From positions 1-64,000 of the forward strand of contig NZ_SMOD01000029.1 in the NCBI RefSeq assembly GCF_004353905.1: DNA of 64,000 nucleotides, read 5' to 3'. Below, one piece after another: positions 8,230 through 16,793 of the stretch. Numbering within the stretch: the stretch's first letter is position 1; each line of letters opens with the position of its first letter. The stretch is from Paraburkholderia guartelaensis. GTDB taxonomy: Bacteria; Pseudomonadota; Gammaproteobacteria; Burkholderiales; Burkholderiaceae. Under the pieces are notes generated by a model, which searched no databases, had not been told where the DNA came from, and was given only the letters and a program-made list of their open reading frames with translations. The position numbers were made by a program, and so were the translations under genes.

Positions 8230-8631
8230 ATGAAATTGCTTGATGCCCTCGTCGAACAACGGATTGCCGCCGCGGCCGCGCGCGGTGAACTCGACGACCT
8301 GCCCGGCGCCGGTGCGCCGCAGACGCTCGACGACGACCTGCTCGTGCCCGAAGAAGTGCGCATAGCCCACCGCATCCTGAAGAATGCGGGGTTCGTGCCG
8401 CCCGCAGTCGAACAGCTGCGAGCCTTGCGCGACCTCGAGGACGACCTCGCCAATGTGGGCGACAAGGCCGCGCAATGCCGTCTGCGCGCGCGCATGCTGG
8501 CGCTCGACATGGCGCTCGAATCCTTGCGCGGCGGACCGATGGTCGTGCCGCACGAATATCGCCGCCGCATTGCGGAGCGTTTGTCCGAACGTGCAGCCGG
8601 CGAGCCGGGGCTCTCGGCGGAGGCCGCGTGA
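8230..8631 (+). CDS. DUF1992 (DnaJ-homologue C28-like) small protein
   Basis: A 133-residue protein beginning MKLLDALVEQRIAAAAARGE followed by DDLPGAGAP. This is the characteristic start of the DUF1992 family, related to the conserved domain of eukaryotic DNAJC28, though no J domain is present. The biochemical role is unknown. The protein is charged and predicted helical, with no signal peptide or membrane segment. The ATG at 8230 is preceded by a short AT-containing leader. Its TGA overlaps the GTG start of tadA (gtga), so it is translationally coupled to a tRNA-modifying enzyme. Confidence 0.8.
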   Translation: MKLLDALVEQRIAAAAARGELDDLPGAGAPQTLDDDLLVPEEVRIAHRILKNAGFVPPAVEQLRALRDLEDDLANVGDKAAQCRLRARMLALDMALESLRGGPMVVPHEYRRRIAERLSERAAGEPGLSAEAA

Positions 8632-9323
8632 CGGGCTCTCCCGTCCAGCCACACGCCCCTGACGGCGAACGCGAAGCGGAGCACCCGGCTGCCACTTCGC
8701 CCGCCGGATCGGTTCCTGCCGATCCGCTCGTGACGGTTCCCGCAGCCACGGCTCAGGCCGGCGTCCAACCCGCTCCCGTTTCCGAGCGCGATCAGCATTT
8801 CATGCGCCTCGCTCAGGCCGCCGCCGAAGAGGCGCGTGCCGCCGGAGAAGTCCCCGTGGGCGCGGTGCTCGTGCGCGGCGACGAAGTGATCGCCTCGGGC
8901 TTCAATCATCCGATCGGTGCGCACGATCCCTCCGCGCATGCCGAAATGGCGGCCTTGCGCGCGGGCGCACACGCGCTGGGTAACTACCGCTTGCCCGGCT
9001 GCGAACTCTATGTGACCCTTGAACCGTGCCTGATGTGTGCCGGCGCGATCATGCATGCACGCATCGCGCGTGTGGTGTTCGGCGCGCATGACCCGAAAAC
9101 CGGCGCCTGTGGCAGCGTGGTCAATGCCTTCGCCAACGAGCAGCTCAATCATCACACGAGCGTGTCCGGTGGCGTGCTGGCGGACGAGTGCGGCGAGGCG
9201 CTGCGCGCGTTCTTCGCCGACCGGCGCCGGGCGAGCCGGGAAGCGCGCCGGGCGGCACGGGAACAGGCTGAGCAAGCGCAGGGAGGGGCCGGCGTAGCCG
9301 GTCCGGACGAACCCGCGGGTTGA
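8628..9323 (+). CDS. tadA: tRNA-specific adenosine-34 deaminase
   Basis: Deaminates A34 to inosine in the tRNA-Arg(ACG) wobble position. The zinc-binding and catalytic residues are intact: H104-A105-E106 (HAEMAAL) and C134/C137 in EPCLMCAGA. I start it at the GTG at 8628 because it overlaps the preceding stop and is followed in frame by the whole domain. This gives 231 residues, about 45 longer at the N-terminus than compact TadA proteins. The extension is Pro/Ala-rich and looks disordered. The C-terminus (RRASREARRAAREQAEQ) is a basic Ala/Arg helix, also family-variable. The LD-carboxypeptidase gene follows 25 bases later. Confidence 0.92.
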   Translation: MTGSPVQPHAPDGEREAEHPAATSPAGSVPADPLVTVPAATAQAGVQPAPVSERDQHFMRLAQAAAEEARAAGEVPVGAVLVRGDEVIASGFNHPIGAHDPSAHAEMAALRAGAHALGNYRLPGCELYVTLEPCLMCAGAIMHARIARVVFGAHDPKTGACGSVVNAFANEQLNHHTSVSGGVLADECGEALRAFFADRRRASREARRAAREQAEQAQGGAGVAGPDEPAG

Positions 9324-9348
9324 ATCTCACGGTTGAATCGAATTCGAC

Positions 9349-10275
9349 ATGACCATTCATCGCACCATCGAACTGATCGCACCGTCCGGTTATCCGCATG
9401 ACCAGGAAGCGGTACACCGCGCGCTTGCGCGGTTGCGGGCGCAAGGCCATCACGTCGACGGCGTGCAGGCGACCGAGCGGCGTTATCAGCGTTTTGCGGG
9501 CACAGACGGCCAGCGCGCGGCCGAACTGAATCGCCTCGCCGACCCGTCGCGCAACTTGCCGGACATCGTCCTCGCCGTGCGAGGCGGGTACGGCGCGGTG
9601 CGCATCCTGCACGGTCTCGATTACGACGGACTGCAGCGGCGCTTGATGGACCAGCCCATTGCGTTCGTGGGCCATAGCGATTTCACCGCCATCCAGCTCG
9701 CGCTGCTCGCGCGCGCCGGGCTCACGACGTTCGGCGGTCCGATGCTGTGCAGCGATTTCGGTGCCGAAAGTCTCAGCAGCTTCACGATGCATCACTTCTG
9801 GGACGCGCTCTCGAAGCCGACCTACACGCTCAAGGTGAATGCGCCACAGGCCCAGTCGACGAATGTTTCGGGCACGCTCTGGGGCGGCAATCTGGCCGTG
9901 CTGACTTCGTTGATCGGGACGCCTTATCTGCCACCGGTCGAGGGCGGCATCCTGTTCGTCGAAGACGTGAACGAGCAGCCGTTTCGCATCGAGCGCATGA
10001 TTTACCAGCTGCATCTGACCGGCATTCTTGCTCGCCAGCAAGCTCTGGTGCTGGGCGACTTCACCGGCCACAAGCAGTTCGATTACGACAACGGCTACGA
10101 TCTGCGCGAAATGGTGGAGCAGGTGCGATCCGTGGTCGGCATTCCGGTGGTGACGGGCCTGCCGTTCGGCCATATTCCGGATATGGTCACGCTGCCGATG
10201 GGCGCGCCGGCGCAGCTGACCACCACCGCACATGGGTTCGAACTGACCGTGAGCGGCTATCCGCATCTGAGTTGA
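9349..10275 (+). CDS. ldcA: LD-carboxypeptidase (peptidase S66, murein recycling)
   Basis: A 308-residue S66-family serine peptidase that removes the terminal D-alanine from murein tetrapeptides in the cytoplasm during cell wall recycling. The nucleophile elbow is FVGHSDFTAI with Ser110. FVEDVNEQPFRIERM carries the catalytic Glu and DFTGHKQF the catalytic His, completing the Ser-Glu-His triad. The related MccF microcin-immunity branch shares the fold, but the general context favours LdcA. It is the last gene of the DUF1992-tadA-ldcA unit and is followed by a terminator. Confidence 0.9.
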   Translation: MTIHRTIELIAPSGYPHDQEAVHRALARLRAQGHHVDGVQATERRYQRFAGTDGQRAAELNRLADPSRNLPDIVLAVRGGYGAVRILHGLDYDGLQRRLMDQPIAFVGHSDFTAIQLALLARAGLTTFGGPMLCSDFGAESLSSFTMHHFWDALSKPTYTLKVNAPQAQSTNVSGTLWGGNLAVLTSLIGTPYLPPVEGGILFVEDVNEQPFRIERMIYQLHLTGILARQQALVLGDFTGHKQFDYDNGYDLREMVEQVRSVVGIPVVTGLPFGHIPDMVTLPMGAPAQLTTTAHGFELTVSGYPHLS

Positions 10276-10291
10276 TTTTGCACTGACACAG

Positions 10292-10313
10292 AAGCGCTTT
10301 CGGGCGCTTTTTT
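10292..10313 (+). terminator. Rho-independent terminator after ldcA
   Basis: AAGCGC pairs with GCGCTT around TTTCGG, followed by a run of T residues. Confidence 0.75.
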
Positions 10314-10385
10314 CGGAGAGATTTACGCAACTAACAGCCTGTTCCGCGTGTCGCCAGACAATGTTCGCGCCAACGCTTCCTTGCT

Positions 10386-10398
10386 AAATTGTTGACAA
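10386..10398 (+). promoter_or_regulatory. Upstream copy of a GntR-type operator (AAATTGTTGACAA)
   Basis: This 13-base word occurs twice in the 300-base region ahead of the GntR gene, here and at 10529-10541. TTGTTGACAA fits the TNGTNNACNA pattern associated with FCD-type GntR regulators. This copy lies about 190 bases upstream of the regulator start and has no convincing -10 at the proper distance, so it is more likely an operator than a promoter. Confidence 0.5.
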
Positions 10399-10528
10399 AA
10401 ATATCGGCCAAATTGGGGCGGCGAATCACCATGCAGGTGCTGAATTCCCCGAAATAAAGCGCCTTTCACTGATAAGAGGCATGTGGCAGCCGGTGCGCAC
10501 GTGGGGATCTTCCCCAGGTTCGCCCACA

Positions 10529-10562
10529 AAATTGTTGACAATATTTATGTCCAACCTAGGAT
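10529..10562 (+). promoter_or_regulatory. Promoter of the GntR gene with overlapping second operator copy
   Basis: TTGACA (10535-10540) followed about 16 bases later by TAGGAT (from 10557) forms a reasonable sigma70 promoter. The -35 lies inside the second copy of AAATTGTTGACAA (10529-10541). A repressor bound there would block its own promoter. The remainder of 10314-10584 shows no coding signal. Confidence 0.55.
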
Positions 10563-10584
10563 ACCCAACATAGAGACCCGAGCC

Positions 10585-11307
10585 ATGCGAAAGACCGATA
10601 TCGACGCCGAAGCAACCGGGATGAAGCCCGAGGCAATCGCCGCGCGAATCCGCGCCGCGATTCTCGAGCACCGGCTGCCGCCCGGCGCGAAGTTGACTGA
10701 AGCGCAGTTGTGCGAAGTATTCGGCGTGAAGCGCGGCCCGATCCGCCAGGCGCTCGCGCTGCTCGCGAAGGACCATCTCGTGGATCTGGAGCCCAATCGT
10801 GGCGCGTTCGTCGCAAGCCCATCGCTCCAGGAAGTGCACGAGGTGTTTGAGATGCGGCGGATCATCGAGTTGGCGGTGGTGGGGCGCATCTGTAGTGCGC
10901 AGCACGGCAACCGCCGGCTGAAGACCATCGGCGAGACGATCAGGCGCGAGCGCAAGGCCTTCGAGGGGCGCGACTTCCCGACGTGGATCCGGCTTTCGGG
11001 CGAGTTTCACACGTCGCTCGCCACGCTCACCGGCAATACGGTGCTGTGCGATTGTCTGGGCGGGCTCGTGGCGCGCTCGACGCTGATTTCGGCGCTCTAC
11101 GAATCGCCGGGACGCAGTCCGTGTTCGTTCGACGATCACGAGGCGATTCTCGCAGCGCTCGAAGCCGGCGACGAGAAAGAGGCCGTCGAACTCATGGTGC
11201 GCCATCTGCAGGGTGTCGAGTTGCGAATGCTCGATCGGCCGGCGGGCGCTTCGGTCGACTTGCAGGAAGTGTTCAGCGCGCGCGAGGCGACTTCGCTTGC
11301 TCGCTGA
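10585..11307 (+). CDS. GntR family transcriptional regulator (FCD subfamily)
   Basis: A 240-residue protein. The winged HTH occupies about residues 12-75 (EAIAARIRAAILEHRLPPGA through VKRGPIRQALALLAKDHLV). An all-helical FCD effector domain follows (VHEVFEMRRIIELAVVGRI ... GEFHTSLATLTGN ... DDHEAILAALEAGDEKEAVE). The ATG at 10585 begins MRKTDIDAEATG. An upstream in-frame ATG at 10483 precedes the promoter and is unlikely. It stands directly before the NCS1 permease and purine genes on the same strand, so it is the natural candidate to control allantoin or urate use. Two upstream sites fit autoregulation. Confidence 0.9.
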   Translation: MRKTDIDAEATGMKPEAIAARIRAAILEHRLPPGAKLTEAQLCEVFGVKRGPIRQALALLAKDHLVDLEPNRGAFVASPSLQEVHEVFEMRRIIELAVVGRICSAQHGNRRLKTIGETIRRERKAFEGRDFPTWIRLSGEFHTSLATLTGNTVLCDCLGGLVARSTLISALYESPGRSPCSFDDHEAILAALEAGDEKEAVELMVRHLQGVELRMLDRPAGASVDLQEVFSAREATSLAR

Positions 11308-11332
11308 TGCGCTGCCGAGGCGGCATGGAAAC

Positions 11333-11358
11333 GGATTGCAGTAAAGGATTGCAGTAAA
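11333..11358 (+). repeat. Perfect tandem duplication of a 13-base word
   Basis: GGATTGCAGTAAA occurs twice without a spacer, just downstream of the GntR stop codon. It may be a slippage duplication or a pair of regulator half-sites on one DNA face. The rest of the 300-base gap to the permease shows no clear promoter or gene. Confidence 0.6.
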
Positions 11359-11605
11359 GCGCGGCGGACCACCCGAACGGTGGCCGCCGCGGCTGAAAAG
11401 GATGGAGTGGGGCGCATGCAATGCATGCGCACGGCTGAAACAGGCACAGCGTTACAGGGCGCCCGCAAGCGGCGACCGGCGCAGTGCCCGAGAAGGCCAG
11501 ACCATTCGGGGATATCGCGGCGGCCGCGTCTAGCGGCGGTACGCACGCGTTTCGAGGCGTTCAGGCGTCTTTTTTCCGTCGGCATATCCATCCAAGGAGC
11601 GGATC

Positions 11606-13120
11606 ATGGCTCAGTTCAGCGCGTCACCTGGCAGTCCGGCAGTGCCCAACTTCGAATCTGGCGAAAGCAGCGAGTCCGCAGATAATCTGCGCTTGCCGGC
11701 CGGCTACAGCGAGCGGCTCTACAACCACGACCTTGCACCGCTCAAGGAGCAGACCTGGGGCGCGTACAACATCTTCGCGTTCTGGATGTCCGACGTGCAT
11801 AGCGTCGGCGGCTATGTGTTCGCGGGGAGCCTCTTCGCGCTCGGCCTCACGAGCTGGCAAGTGCTCGTCGCGCTGATCGTCGGCATCTCCATCGTCAATG
11901 TGCTCTGCAACCTGATCGCGCGGCCGAGCCAGCGTCACGGCGTGCCGTATCCGGTGGCGTGTCGCGGCACCTTCGGCGTGCTCGGCGCCAACGTTCCCGC
12001 CGTGATTCGCGGCCTCATCGCCGTGGCTTGGTACGGCATCCAGACCTATCTCGCTTCGAGCGCGCTCGTGATCGTCGTGCTCAAGTTCGTCCCGCAACTC
12101 ATGCCTTATGCCGACGTGCACAAGCACGGCATGCTCGGGCTTTCCGCGGTCGGCTGGGCCGGCTTCATGACGCTCTGGGTGCTGCAGGCGCTCGTGTTCT
12201 GGAACGGCATGGAGACCATCAAGAAGTTCATCGACTTCGCGGGACCGGCGGTTTATGTCGTGATGTTCGCGCTCGCGGGCTACATGGTGTATCGCGCGGG
12301 CTGGCACAACATCGGCCTGAATCTCGGTGGCGTGAAGTATCACGGTACCGAAGTGATTCCCGTGATGATTACGGCGATCTCGCTCGTGGTGTCGTATTTC
12401 TCGGGGCCGATGCTCAATTTCGGCGACTTCTCGCGCTACGGCAAGTCGCTCAAGAGCGTTCACAAGGGCAACTTCTGGGGGCTGCCGGTCAACTTCCTCG
12501 CGTTCTCTCTCGTCACGGTCATCACGACATCGGCAACGCTGCCTGTATTCGGAGAACTGATTACCGATCCCGTCGAAACGGTTGGCCGCATCGATCATCC
12601 GACCGCAGTGATTCTCGGCGCGCTCACGTTCACGATTGCGACCATCGGCATCAACATCGTCGCGAACTTCGTTTCGCCCGCGTTCGATTTTTCCAACGTC
12701 GCACCGCGGCTCATCAGCTGGCGTGCGGGTGGCATGCTCGCCGCCGTGGCCTCGATCTTCATCACGCCGTGGAATCTCTTCAATAACCCGGCCGTCATTC
12801 ACTACACGCTCGATGTGCTTGGCGCCTTCATTGGTCCTTTATACGGTGTCCTGATCGTCGACTTCTATCTCGTGAAGCGTGGACGTCTTGCCGTGGACGA
12901 TCTCTATTCAGTGTCGCCGAAGGGGGCGTACTGGTATCGCAACGGCGTGAACTGGCGTGCGGTGTCGGCGCTGTTGCCCGCAGCGGTGATTGCGATTCTC
13001 TGCGTGATGGTGCCTTCGCTCGGCGGCGCGGCGAACTTCTCGTGGTTCATTGGCGCCGCGCTCAGTGCGTTGTTCTATCGCGCACTCACGATGGGCGAAC
13101 GCGCTCGCGCAAACGCATGA
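11606..13120 (+). CDS. NCS1 family permease (nucleobase:cation symporter; probable allantoin/hydantoin uptake)
   Basis: A 504-residue protein with about twelve transmembrane helices. The NCS1 signature is visible as LYNHDLAPLKEQTWGAYNIFAFWMSDVHSVGGY, with AWYGIQTYLASSAL and FNNPAVIHYTLDVLGAFIGPLYGVLIVDFYLVKRG near the end. Known members carry uracil, cytosine, allantoin or hydantoins. The downstream racemase and the allantoinase/allantoicase genes make allantoin or a related hydantoin the best guess. The ATG at 11606 follows AAGGAGCGGATC at good spacing. The racemase starts 37 bases after its stop codon. Confidence 0.88.
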   Translation: MAQFSASPGSPAVPNFESGESSESADNLRLPAGYSERLYNHDLAPLKEQTWGAYNIFAFWMSDVHSVGGYVFAGSLFALGLTSWQVLVALIVGISIVNVLCNLIARPSQRHGVPYPVACRGTFGVLGANVPAVIRGLIAVAWYGIQTYLASSALVIVVLKFVPQLMPYADVHKHGMLGLSAVGWAGFMTLWVLQALVFWNGMETIKKFIDFAGPAVYVVMFALAGYMVYRAGWHNIGLNLGGVKYHGTEVIPVMITAISLVVSYFSGPMLNFGDFSRYGKSLKSVHKGNFWGLPVNFLAFSLVTVITTSATLPVFGELITDPVETVGRIDHPTAVILGALTFTIATIGINIVANFVSPAFDFSNVAPRLISWRAGGMLAAVASIFITPWNLFNNPAVIHYTLDVLGAFIGPLYGVLIVDFYLVKRGRLAVDDLYSVSPKGAYWYRNGVNWRAVSALLPAAVIAILCVMVPSLGGAANFSWFIGAALSALFYRALTMGERARANA

Positions 13121-13157
13121 GCTTCACGCAAAACCAGGCATCGACGAAGGAATCGAA

Positions 13158-13946
13158 ATGCGCATCAAACTGATCAATCCGAATACCACGCAGCGTATGA
13201 CCGCGGCGATGGAGCAGTGCGCGCGCGCCGTGATCGCACCGGGCACGGAGGTGGTGGCGGCGAGCCCGACGATGGGGCCGCCGTCGATCGAAGGCTATTA
13301 CGACGAGGCGCTCGCTACGCCTGGCCTGCTTGCCGAAGTGGAGGCCGGCGAGCGCGAAGGCTTCGACGGCTACGTGATCGCATGCTTTGGAGACCCGGGC
13401 CTTTACGCGGCGCGTGAATTGGCGCGCGGGCCCGTCGTGGGCATCGCGGAAGCCGCGATGCATGCGGCGAGCGTGCTCGCGCCGGGCTTCTCGGTCGTGA
13501 CGACGCTCTCGCGCACTCGCGCCATGGCCTGGCACCTTGCCGAACGCTACGGCATGACGCGTTTTTGCCGCAACGTGCGCGCGATCGACGTGGCCGTGCT
13601 CGAGCTCGATGAGCCGGGATCGGCCGCGCGCCGCGCGATCGTCGACGAGTGCCGCCGTGCGCTCGAAGACGATGGCGCGGACGCAATCGTGCTCGGCTGC
13701 GCGGGCATGACGAGCTTGTGCGCGCAGGTGGAGGATGCGCTCGGCGTGCCTGTGGTCGACGGCGTGACGGCCGCCGTGAAATGGGTCGAGGCGCTCGTTG
13801 CGCTGCGCCTCACGACCGCCAAGCGCGGCGACTTCGCGCGGCCGCTCGCCAAGCGTTATGACGGCGAATTCGCGCGTTTCAGCCCGACCAATCCCGCCCC
13901 GGTCACGGAAACGCCTCCGCCCGTGCGGCCGCTGCGCTACGGGTAA
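13158..13946 (+). CDS. Asp/Glu/hydantoin racemase family protein (probable allantoin racemase)
   Basis: A 262-residue cofactor-independent racemase. It starts MRIKLINPNTTQRM, and the two catalytic cysteines sit in IACFGDPG (C76) and LGCAGM (C181), the positions expected for two-base racemisation. The ATG at 13158 is preceded by GAAGGAAT. HpxA-type allantoin racemases and HyuE-type hydantoin racemases share this layout. Between an NCS1 permease and allantoinase, allantoin (or another hydantoin) is the inferred substrate. It would allow use of both enantiomers, for instance after spontaneous urate breakdown gives a racemate. Confidence 0.85.
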   Translation: MRIKLINPNTTQRMTAAMEQCARAVIAPGTEVVAASPTMGPPSIEGYYDEALATPGLLAEVEAGEREGFDGYVIACFGDPGLYAARELARGPVVGIAEAAMHAASVLAPGFSVVTTLSRTRAMAWHLAERYGMTRFCRNVRAIDVAVLELDEPGSAARRAIVDECRRALEDDGADAIVLGCAGMTSLCAQVEDALGVPVVDGVTAAVKWVEALVALRLTTAKRGDFARPLAKRYDGEFARFSPTNPAPVTETPPPVRPLRYG

Positions 13947-13971
13947 ACGCGCAACGCGTGCATAGTGAGCC

Positions 13972-14002
13972 GGCCGCCCGGATGACGCCATATCGGGCGG
14001 CC
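13972..14002 (+). terminator. GC-rich hairpin after the racemase (possible terminator)
   Basis: GGCCGCCCG (13972-13980) pairs with CGGGCGGCC (13994-14002). No T run follows, so termination would be weak or Rho-assisted. A TACACT at 14066-14071 could be a -10 for the puuE unit, but I see no convincing -35. Confidence 0.4.
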
Positions 14003-14204
14003 ACATACACCTCGCTTGACCCGTACTATCTGAGCGTGCGTATGGGCGCGTACGGGTGATTTCGCTACACTGGTTTGGTCCTGTAAGCAGGTTGCGCGGA
14101 CCGTCCGTCAGGCCCTGCAAGGCAGCGCCGGCGGCCGCTTCACGGCGCCTCGCCGTTGCGCGGATATTTCGTTTGATCCTCTCTATTCGATTGATTCGAC
14201 CAGC

Positions 14205-15164
14205 ATGCCACTCGATCCCCAATATCCCCGCGATCTGATCGGTTATGGCCGGTATCCGGTGCAGGCCAACTGGCCTGGTCAGGCGCGCGTCGCGGTGCAG
14301 TTCGTGCTCAACTACGAAGAGGGCGGTGAAAACTGCGTTCTGCACGGCGACCCCGGCTCCGAGCAGTTCCTCTCCGAAATCGTGGGCGCCGCGGCGTATC
14401 CCGCGCGCCATATGAGCATGGAGTCGATCTACGAATATGGCTCGCGCGCGGGCGTATGGCGCATCCTGCGCGAATTCGAAAAGCGCGGCCTGCCGCTCAC
14501 CGTGTTCGGTGTGGGCATGGCGATCGAGCGTCATCCCGAAGTCGCGCGTGCGTTCGTTGAGTTGGGCCACGAGATCGCGTGCCATGGGTATCGCTGGATT
14601 CACTACCAGGACGTCTCGCCCGCCAAGGAAGCCGAGCATATGAAGCTCGGCATGGAAGCAATCGAGCGCGTGACGGGCGTGCGTCCGCTCGGCTGGTATA
14701 CGGGACGCGACAGCCCGAACACGCATCGCCTCGTGGCCGAGTATGGCGGCTTCCTCTACGACTCCGATTACTACGGCGACGACCTGCCGTTCTGGATGGA
14801 CGTGGAAGTCACGGGCGGCACGTCGGTGCCGCAACTGATCGTGCCTTACACGCTCGACACGAACGACATGCGGTTCGCATCGCCCCAGGGCTTCAACACG
14901 GCGGACCACTTTTTCACTTATTTGCGCGACGCGTTCGACGTGCTCTACGCAGAGGGCGACGAAGCGCCGAAGATGCTCTCGATCGGCATGCACTGCCGGC
15001 TGCTCGGGCGCCCCGGGCGTTTTCGCGCGCTGCAGCGCTTTCTCGACCACATCGAAAAACACGAGCGCGTGTGGGTCACGCGCCGCGTGGATATCGCGCG
15101 CCACTGGCGCGAGCATCATCCCTATCAACCGCAGCAGAACGACCACCGCGGGGCCGCCGCATGA
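14205..15164 (+). CDS. puuE: Allantoinase PuuE (polysaccharide deacetylase-like)
   Basis: A 319-residue member of the metal-independent PuuE class, related to carbohydrate esterase 4 rather than to classical amidohydrolase allantoinases. It hydrolyses allantoin to allantoate. It starts YPRDLIGYGRYPVQANWPG, contains VAVQFVLNYEEGGENCVLHG, the NodB-like block VFGVGMAIERHPEVARAFVE, ELGHEIACHGYRWI and the terminal SIGMHCRLLGRPGR. These are family landmarks. Its ATGA overlap with uraD shows tight coupling, and the two proteins are adjacent or fused in many bacteria. Confidence 0.95.
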   Translation: MPLDPQYPRDLIGYGRYPVQANWPGQARVAVQFVLNYEEGGENCVLHGDPGSEQFLSEIVGAAAYPARHMSMESIYEYGSRAGVWRILREFEKRGLPLTVFGVGMAIERHPEVARAFVELGHEIACHGYRWIHYQDVSPAKEAEHMKLGMEAIERVTGVRPLGWYTGRDSPNTHRLVAEYGGFLYDSDYYGDDLPFWMDVEVTGGTSVPQLIVPYTLDTNDMRFASPQGFNTADHFFTYLRDAFDVLYAEGDEAPKMLSIGMHCRLLGRPGRFRALQRFLDHIEKHERVWVTRRVDIARHWREHHPYQPQQNDHRGAAA

Positions 15165-15682
15165 AGGCAATGCACTACACCCTCGAACAGCTGAATCACG
15201 CCTCGGTCGACGCCTTCGTGGCGGCGCTTTCGGGCATCTTCGAGCACTCGCCCTGGGTCGCCGCCGCGGCCGCGCAGCAACGCCCGTTTGCGAGCATCGA
15301 CGCGCTGCATCGCACCATGTCGCAGGCGGTGGAAACCTCGGGCGAGGCGCAGCAGCTTGCGCTCATCAACGCCCACCCGGAGCTTGCAGGGAAGGCCGCC
15401 GTGCGCGGCGAGCTGACCGCCGAATCCACGCGCGAGCAAAGCGGCGCGGGTCTGAACCAGTGCACGCAGGAAGAGTTCGACAAGCTGCTCGCCCTCAATG
15501 GCGCTTATCGCGAGAAGTTCGGATTCCCATTCATTCTCGCGGTGCGCGGCTATGACCGCCACGCCATCATCGCGAACTTCGAGGCGCGCGTGAACAACAG
15601 CCGCGCCGATGAAATGCGCGCGAGCCTCGACCAGATTTACCGCATTGCGCGCTTCAGGTTGGACGAACTGATCGACGCGTAA
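15161..15682 (+). CDS. uraD: OHCU decarboxylase
   Basis: A 173-residue 2-oxo-4-hydroxy-4-carboxy-5-ureidoimidazoline decarboxylase, which converts the UraH product to (S)-allantoin. Family landmarks are LNHASVDAFVAALSGIFEHSPWVA, INAHPELAGKAA (with the catalytic histidine), STREQSGAGL and the terminal FGFPFILAVRGYDRHAII. It overlaps puuE by four bases. UraD acts before PuuE in the pathway although its gene comes second. Confidence 0.95.
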   Translation: MKAMHYTLEQLNHASVDAFVAALSGIFEHSPWVAAAAAQQRPFASIDALHRTMSQAVETSGEAQQLALINAHPELAGKAAVRGELTAESTREQSGAGLNQCTQEEFDKLLALNGAYREKFGFPFILAVRGYDRHAIIANFEARVNNSRADEMRASLDQIYRIARFRLDELIDA

Positions 15683-15764
15683 CGTGGCGATGCGCCCCCC
15701 GGATTTTCGCGGAAGGGGCGCAGCGCCGTTTTGATCTACAGAAAAGACACGAAGGAAGACAACG

Positions 15765-16775
15765 ATGGCACTCCCGACTCTCGACCCCAACGCCCCCGAT
15801 TTCACGCGCCGCTTCGTGAATCTCGCGGACCCGCGCCTGGGCGCGCAGGCGCTCGAGGCGAGCGACGACTTCTTCGCGCCGAAGGATCGCATGCTCAATC
15901 CGGAGCCGGCCGTCTTTATTCCGGGCAAGTACGACGAACACGGCAAGTGGATGGACGGCTGGGAAACGCGCCGCAAGCGCACGACCGGCTATGACTGGTG
16001 CATCGTGAAGCTCGCGCGTCCTGGCGTCATCAAGGGCCTCGATATCGACACGAGCCACTTCACGGGCAACTACCCGCCGGCGGCATCGGTGGAGGGCGCA
16101 TATGTCGCCGATGGCGCACCCACTGCCACGACGCAATGGACGGAAATCGTTCCCTCGACCTCGTTGAACGGCAATAGCCACCATTACGTGGAAGTATCGA
16201 GCGACAAGCCGTACACGCACCTGCGCGTGAATATCTATCCCGATGGCGGCATCGCGCGTCTGCGCGTGTACGGCCAGCCGCAGGTGGACTGGGCGGGAGC
16301 GAGCCGTACCGAACTGTTCGACCTGGCCGCGATGGAAAACGGTGCGTACCTCGTTAGCGCGAACAACCAGCACTTCGGCATGGCTTCCACGCTGCTCATG
16401 CCGGGCCGCGGGGTGAACATGGGCGACGGCTGGGAAACGCGCCGCCGCCGCGAACCTGGCAACGACTGGGCGATCATCGCGCTCGCGCAGCCGGGCATCA
16501 TCAAGAAGATCGAAGTCGATACGGCGCACTTCAAGGGCAACTACCCCGATCGCTGCTCGTTCCAGGCCGCGCGCGTGGTGGGCGGCACGGACAGTTCGCT
16601 CGTGACTCAGGCGATGTTCTGGCCGGTGCTGCTCGGCGAGCAGAAGCTGCAGATGGACAAGCAGCACTACTACGAAAGCGAGCTCGCGGCGCTTGGCCCG
16701 GTTACGCACGTGCGCTTCAACATCATCCCGGACGGCGGCGTTTCGCGCGTACGCCTCTGGGGCACGCTCGCCTGA
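15765..16775 (+). CDS. alc: Allantoicase
   Basis: Hydrolyses allantoate to (S)-ureidoglycolate and urea. The 336-residue protein consists of two tandem allantoicase repeats. The first contains WETRRKRTTGYDWCIVKLA and IDTSHFTGNYPP, the second WETRRRREPGNDWAIIALA and VDTAHFKGNYPD, so the internal duplication is easy to see. The ATG at 15765 follows GAAGGAAGACAACG. It lies 82 bases after uraD and 18 bases before allA, giving a contiguous puuE-uraD-alc-allA run. Confidence 0.95.
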   Translation: MALPTLDPNAPDFTRRFVNLADPRLGAQALEASDDFFAPKDRMLNPEPAVFIPGKYDEHGKWMDGWETRRKRTTGYDWCIVKLARPGVIKGLDIDTSHFTGNYPPAASVEGAYVADGAPTATTQWTEIVPSTSLNGNSHHYVEVSSDKPYTHLRVNIYPDGGIARLRVYGQPQVDWAGASRTELFDLAAMENGAYLVSANNQHFGMASTLLMPGRGVNMGDGWETRRRREPGNDWAIIALAQPGIIKKIEVDTAHFKGNYPDRCSFQAARVVGGTDSSLVTQAMFWPVLLGEQKLQMDKQHYYESELAALGPVTHVRFNIIPDGGVSRVRLWGTLA

Positions 16776-16793
16776 TACGCTGACGAGGCCATC

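Noticed and set aside
13086..15170. Very long open frame (694 codons) on the minus strand opposite the racemase, puuE and uraD genes
   Set aside because: It is the antisense shadow of well-identified genes. The translation is His/Arg/Glu-rich with no family features, as expected in high-GC DNA.
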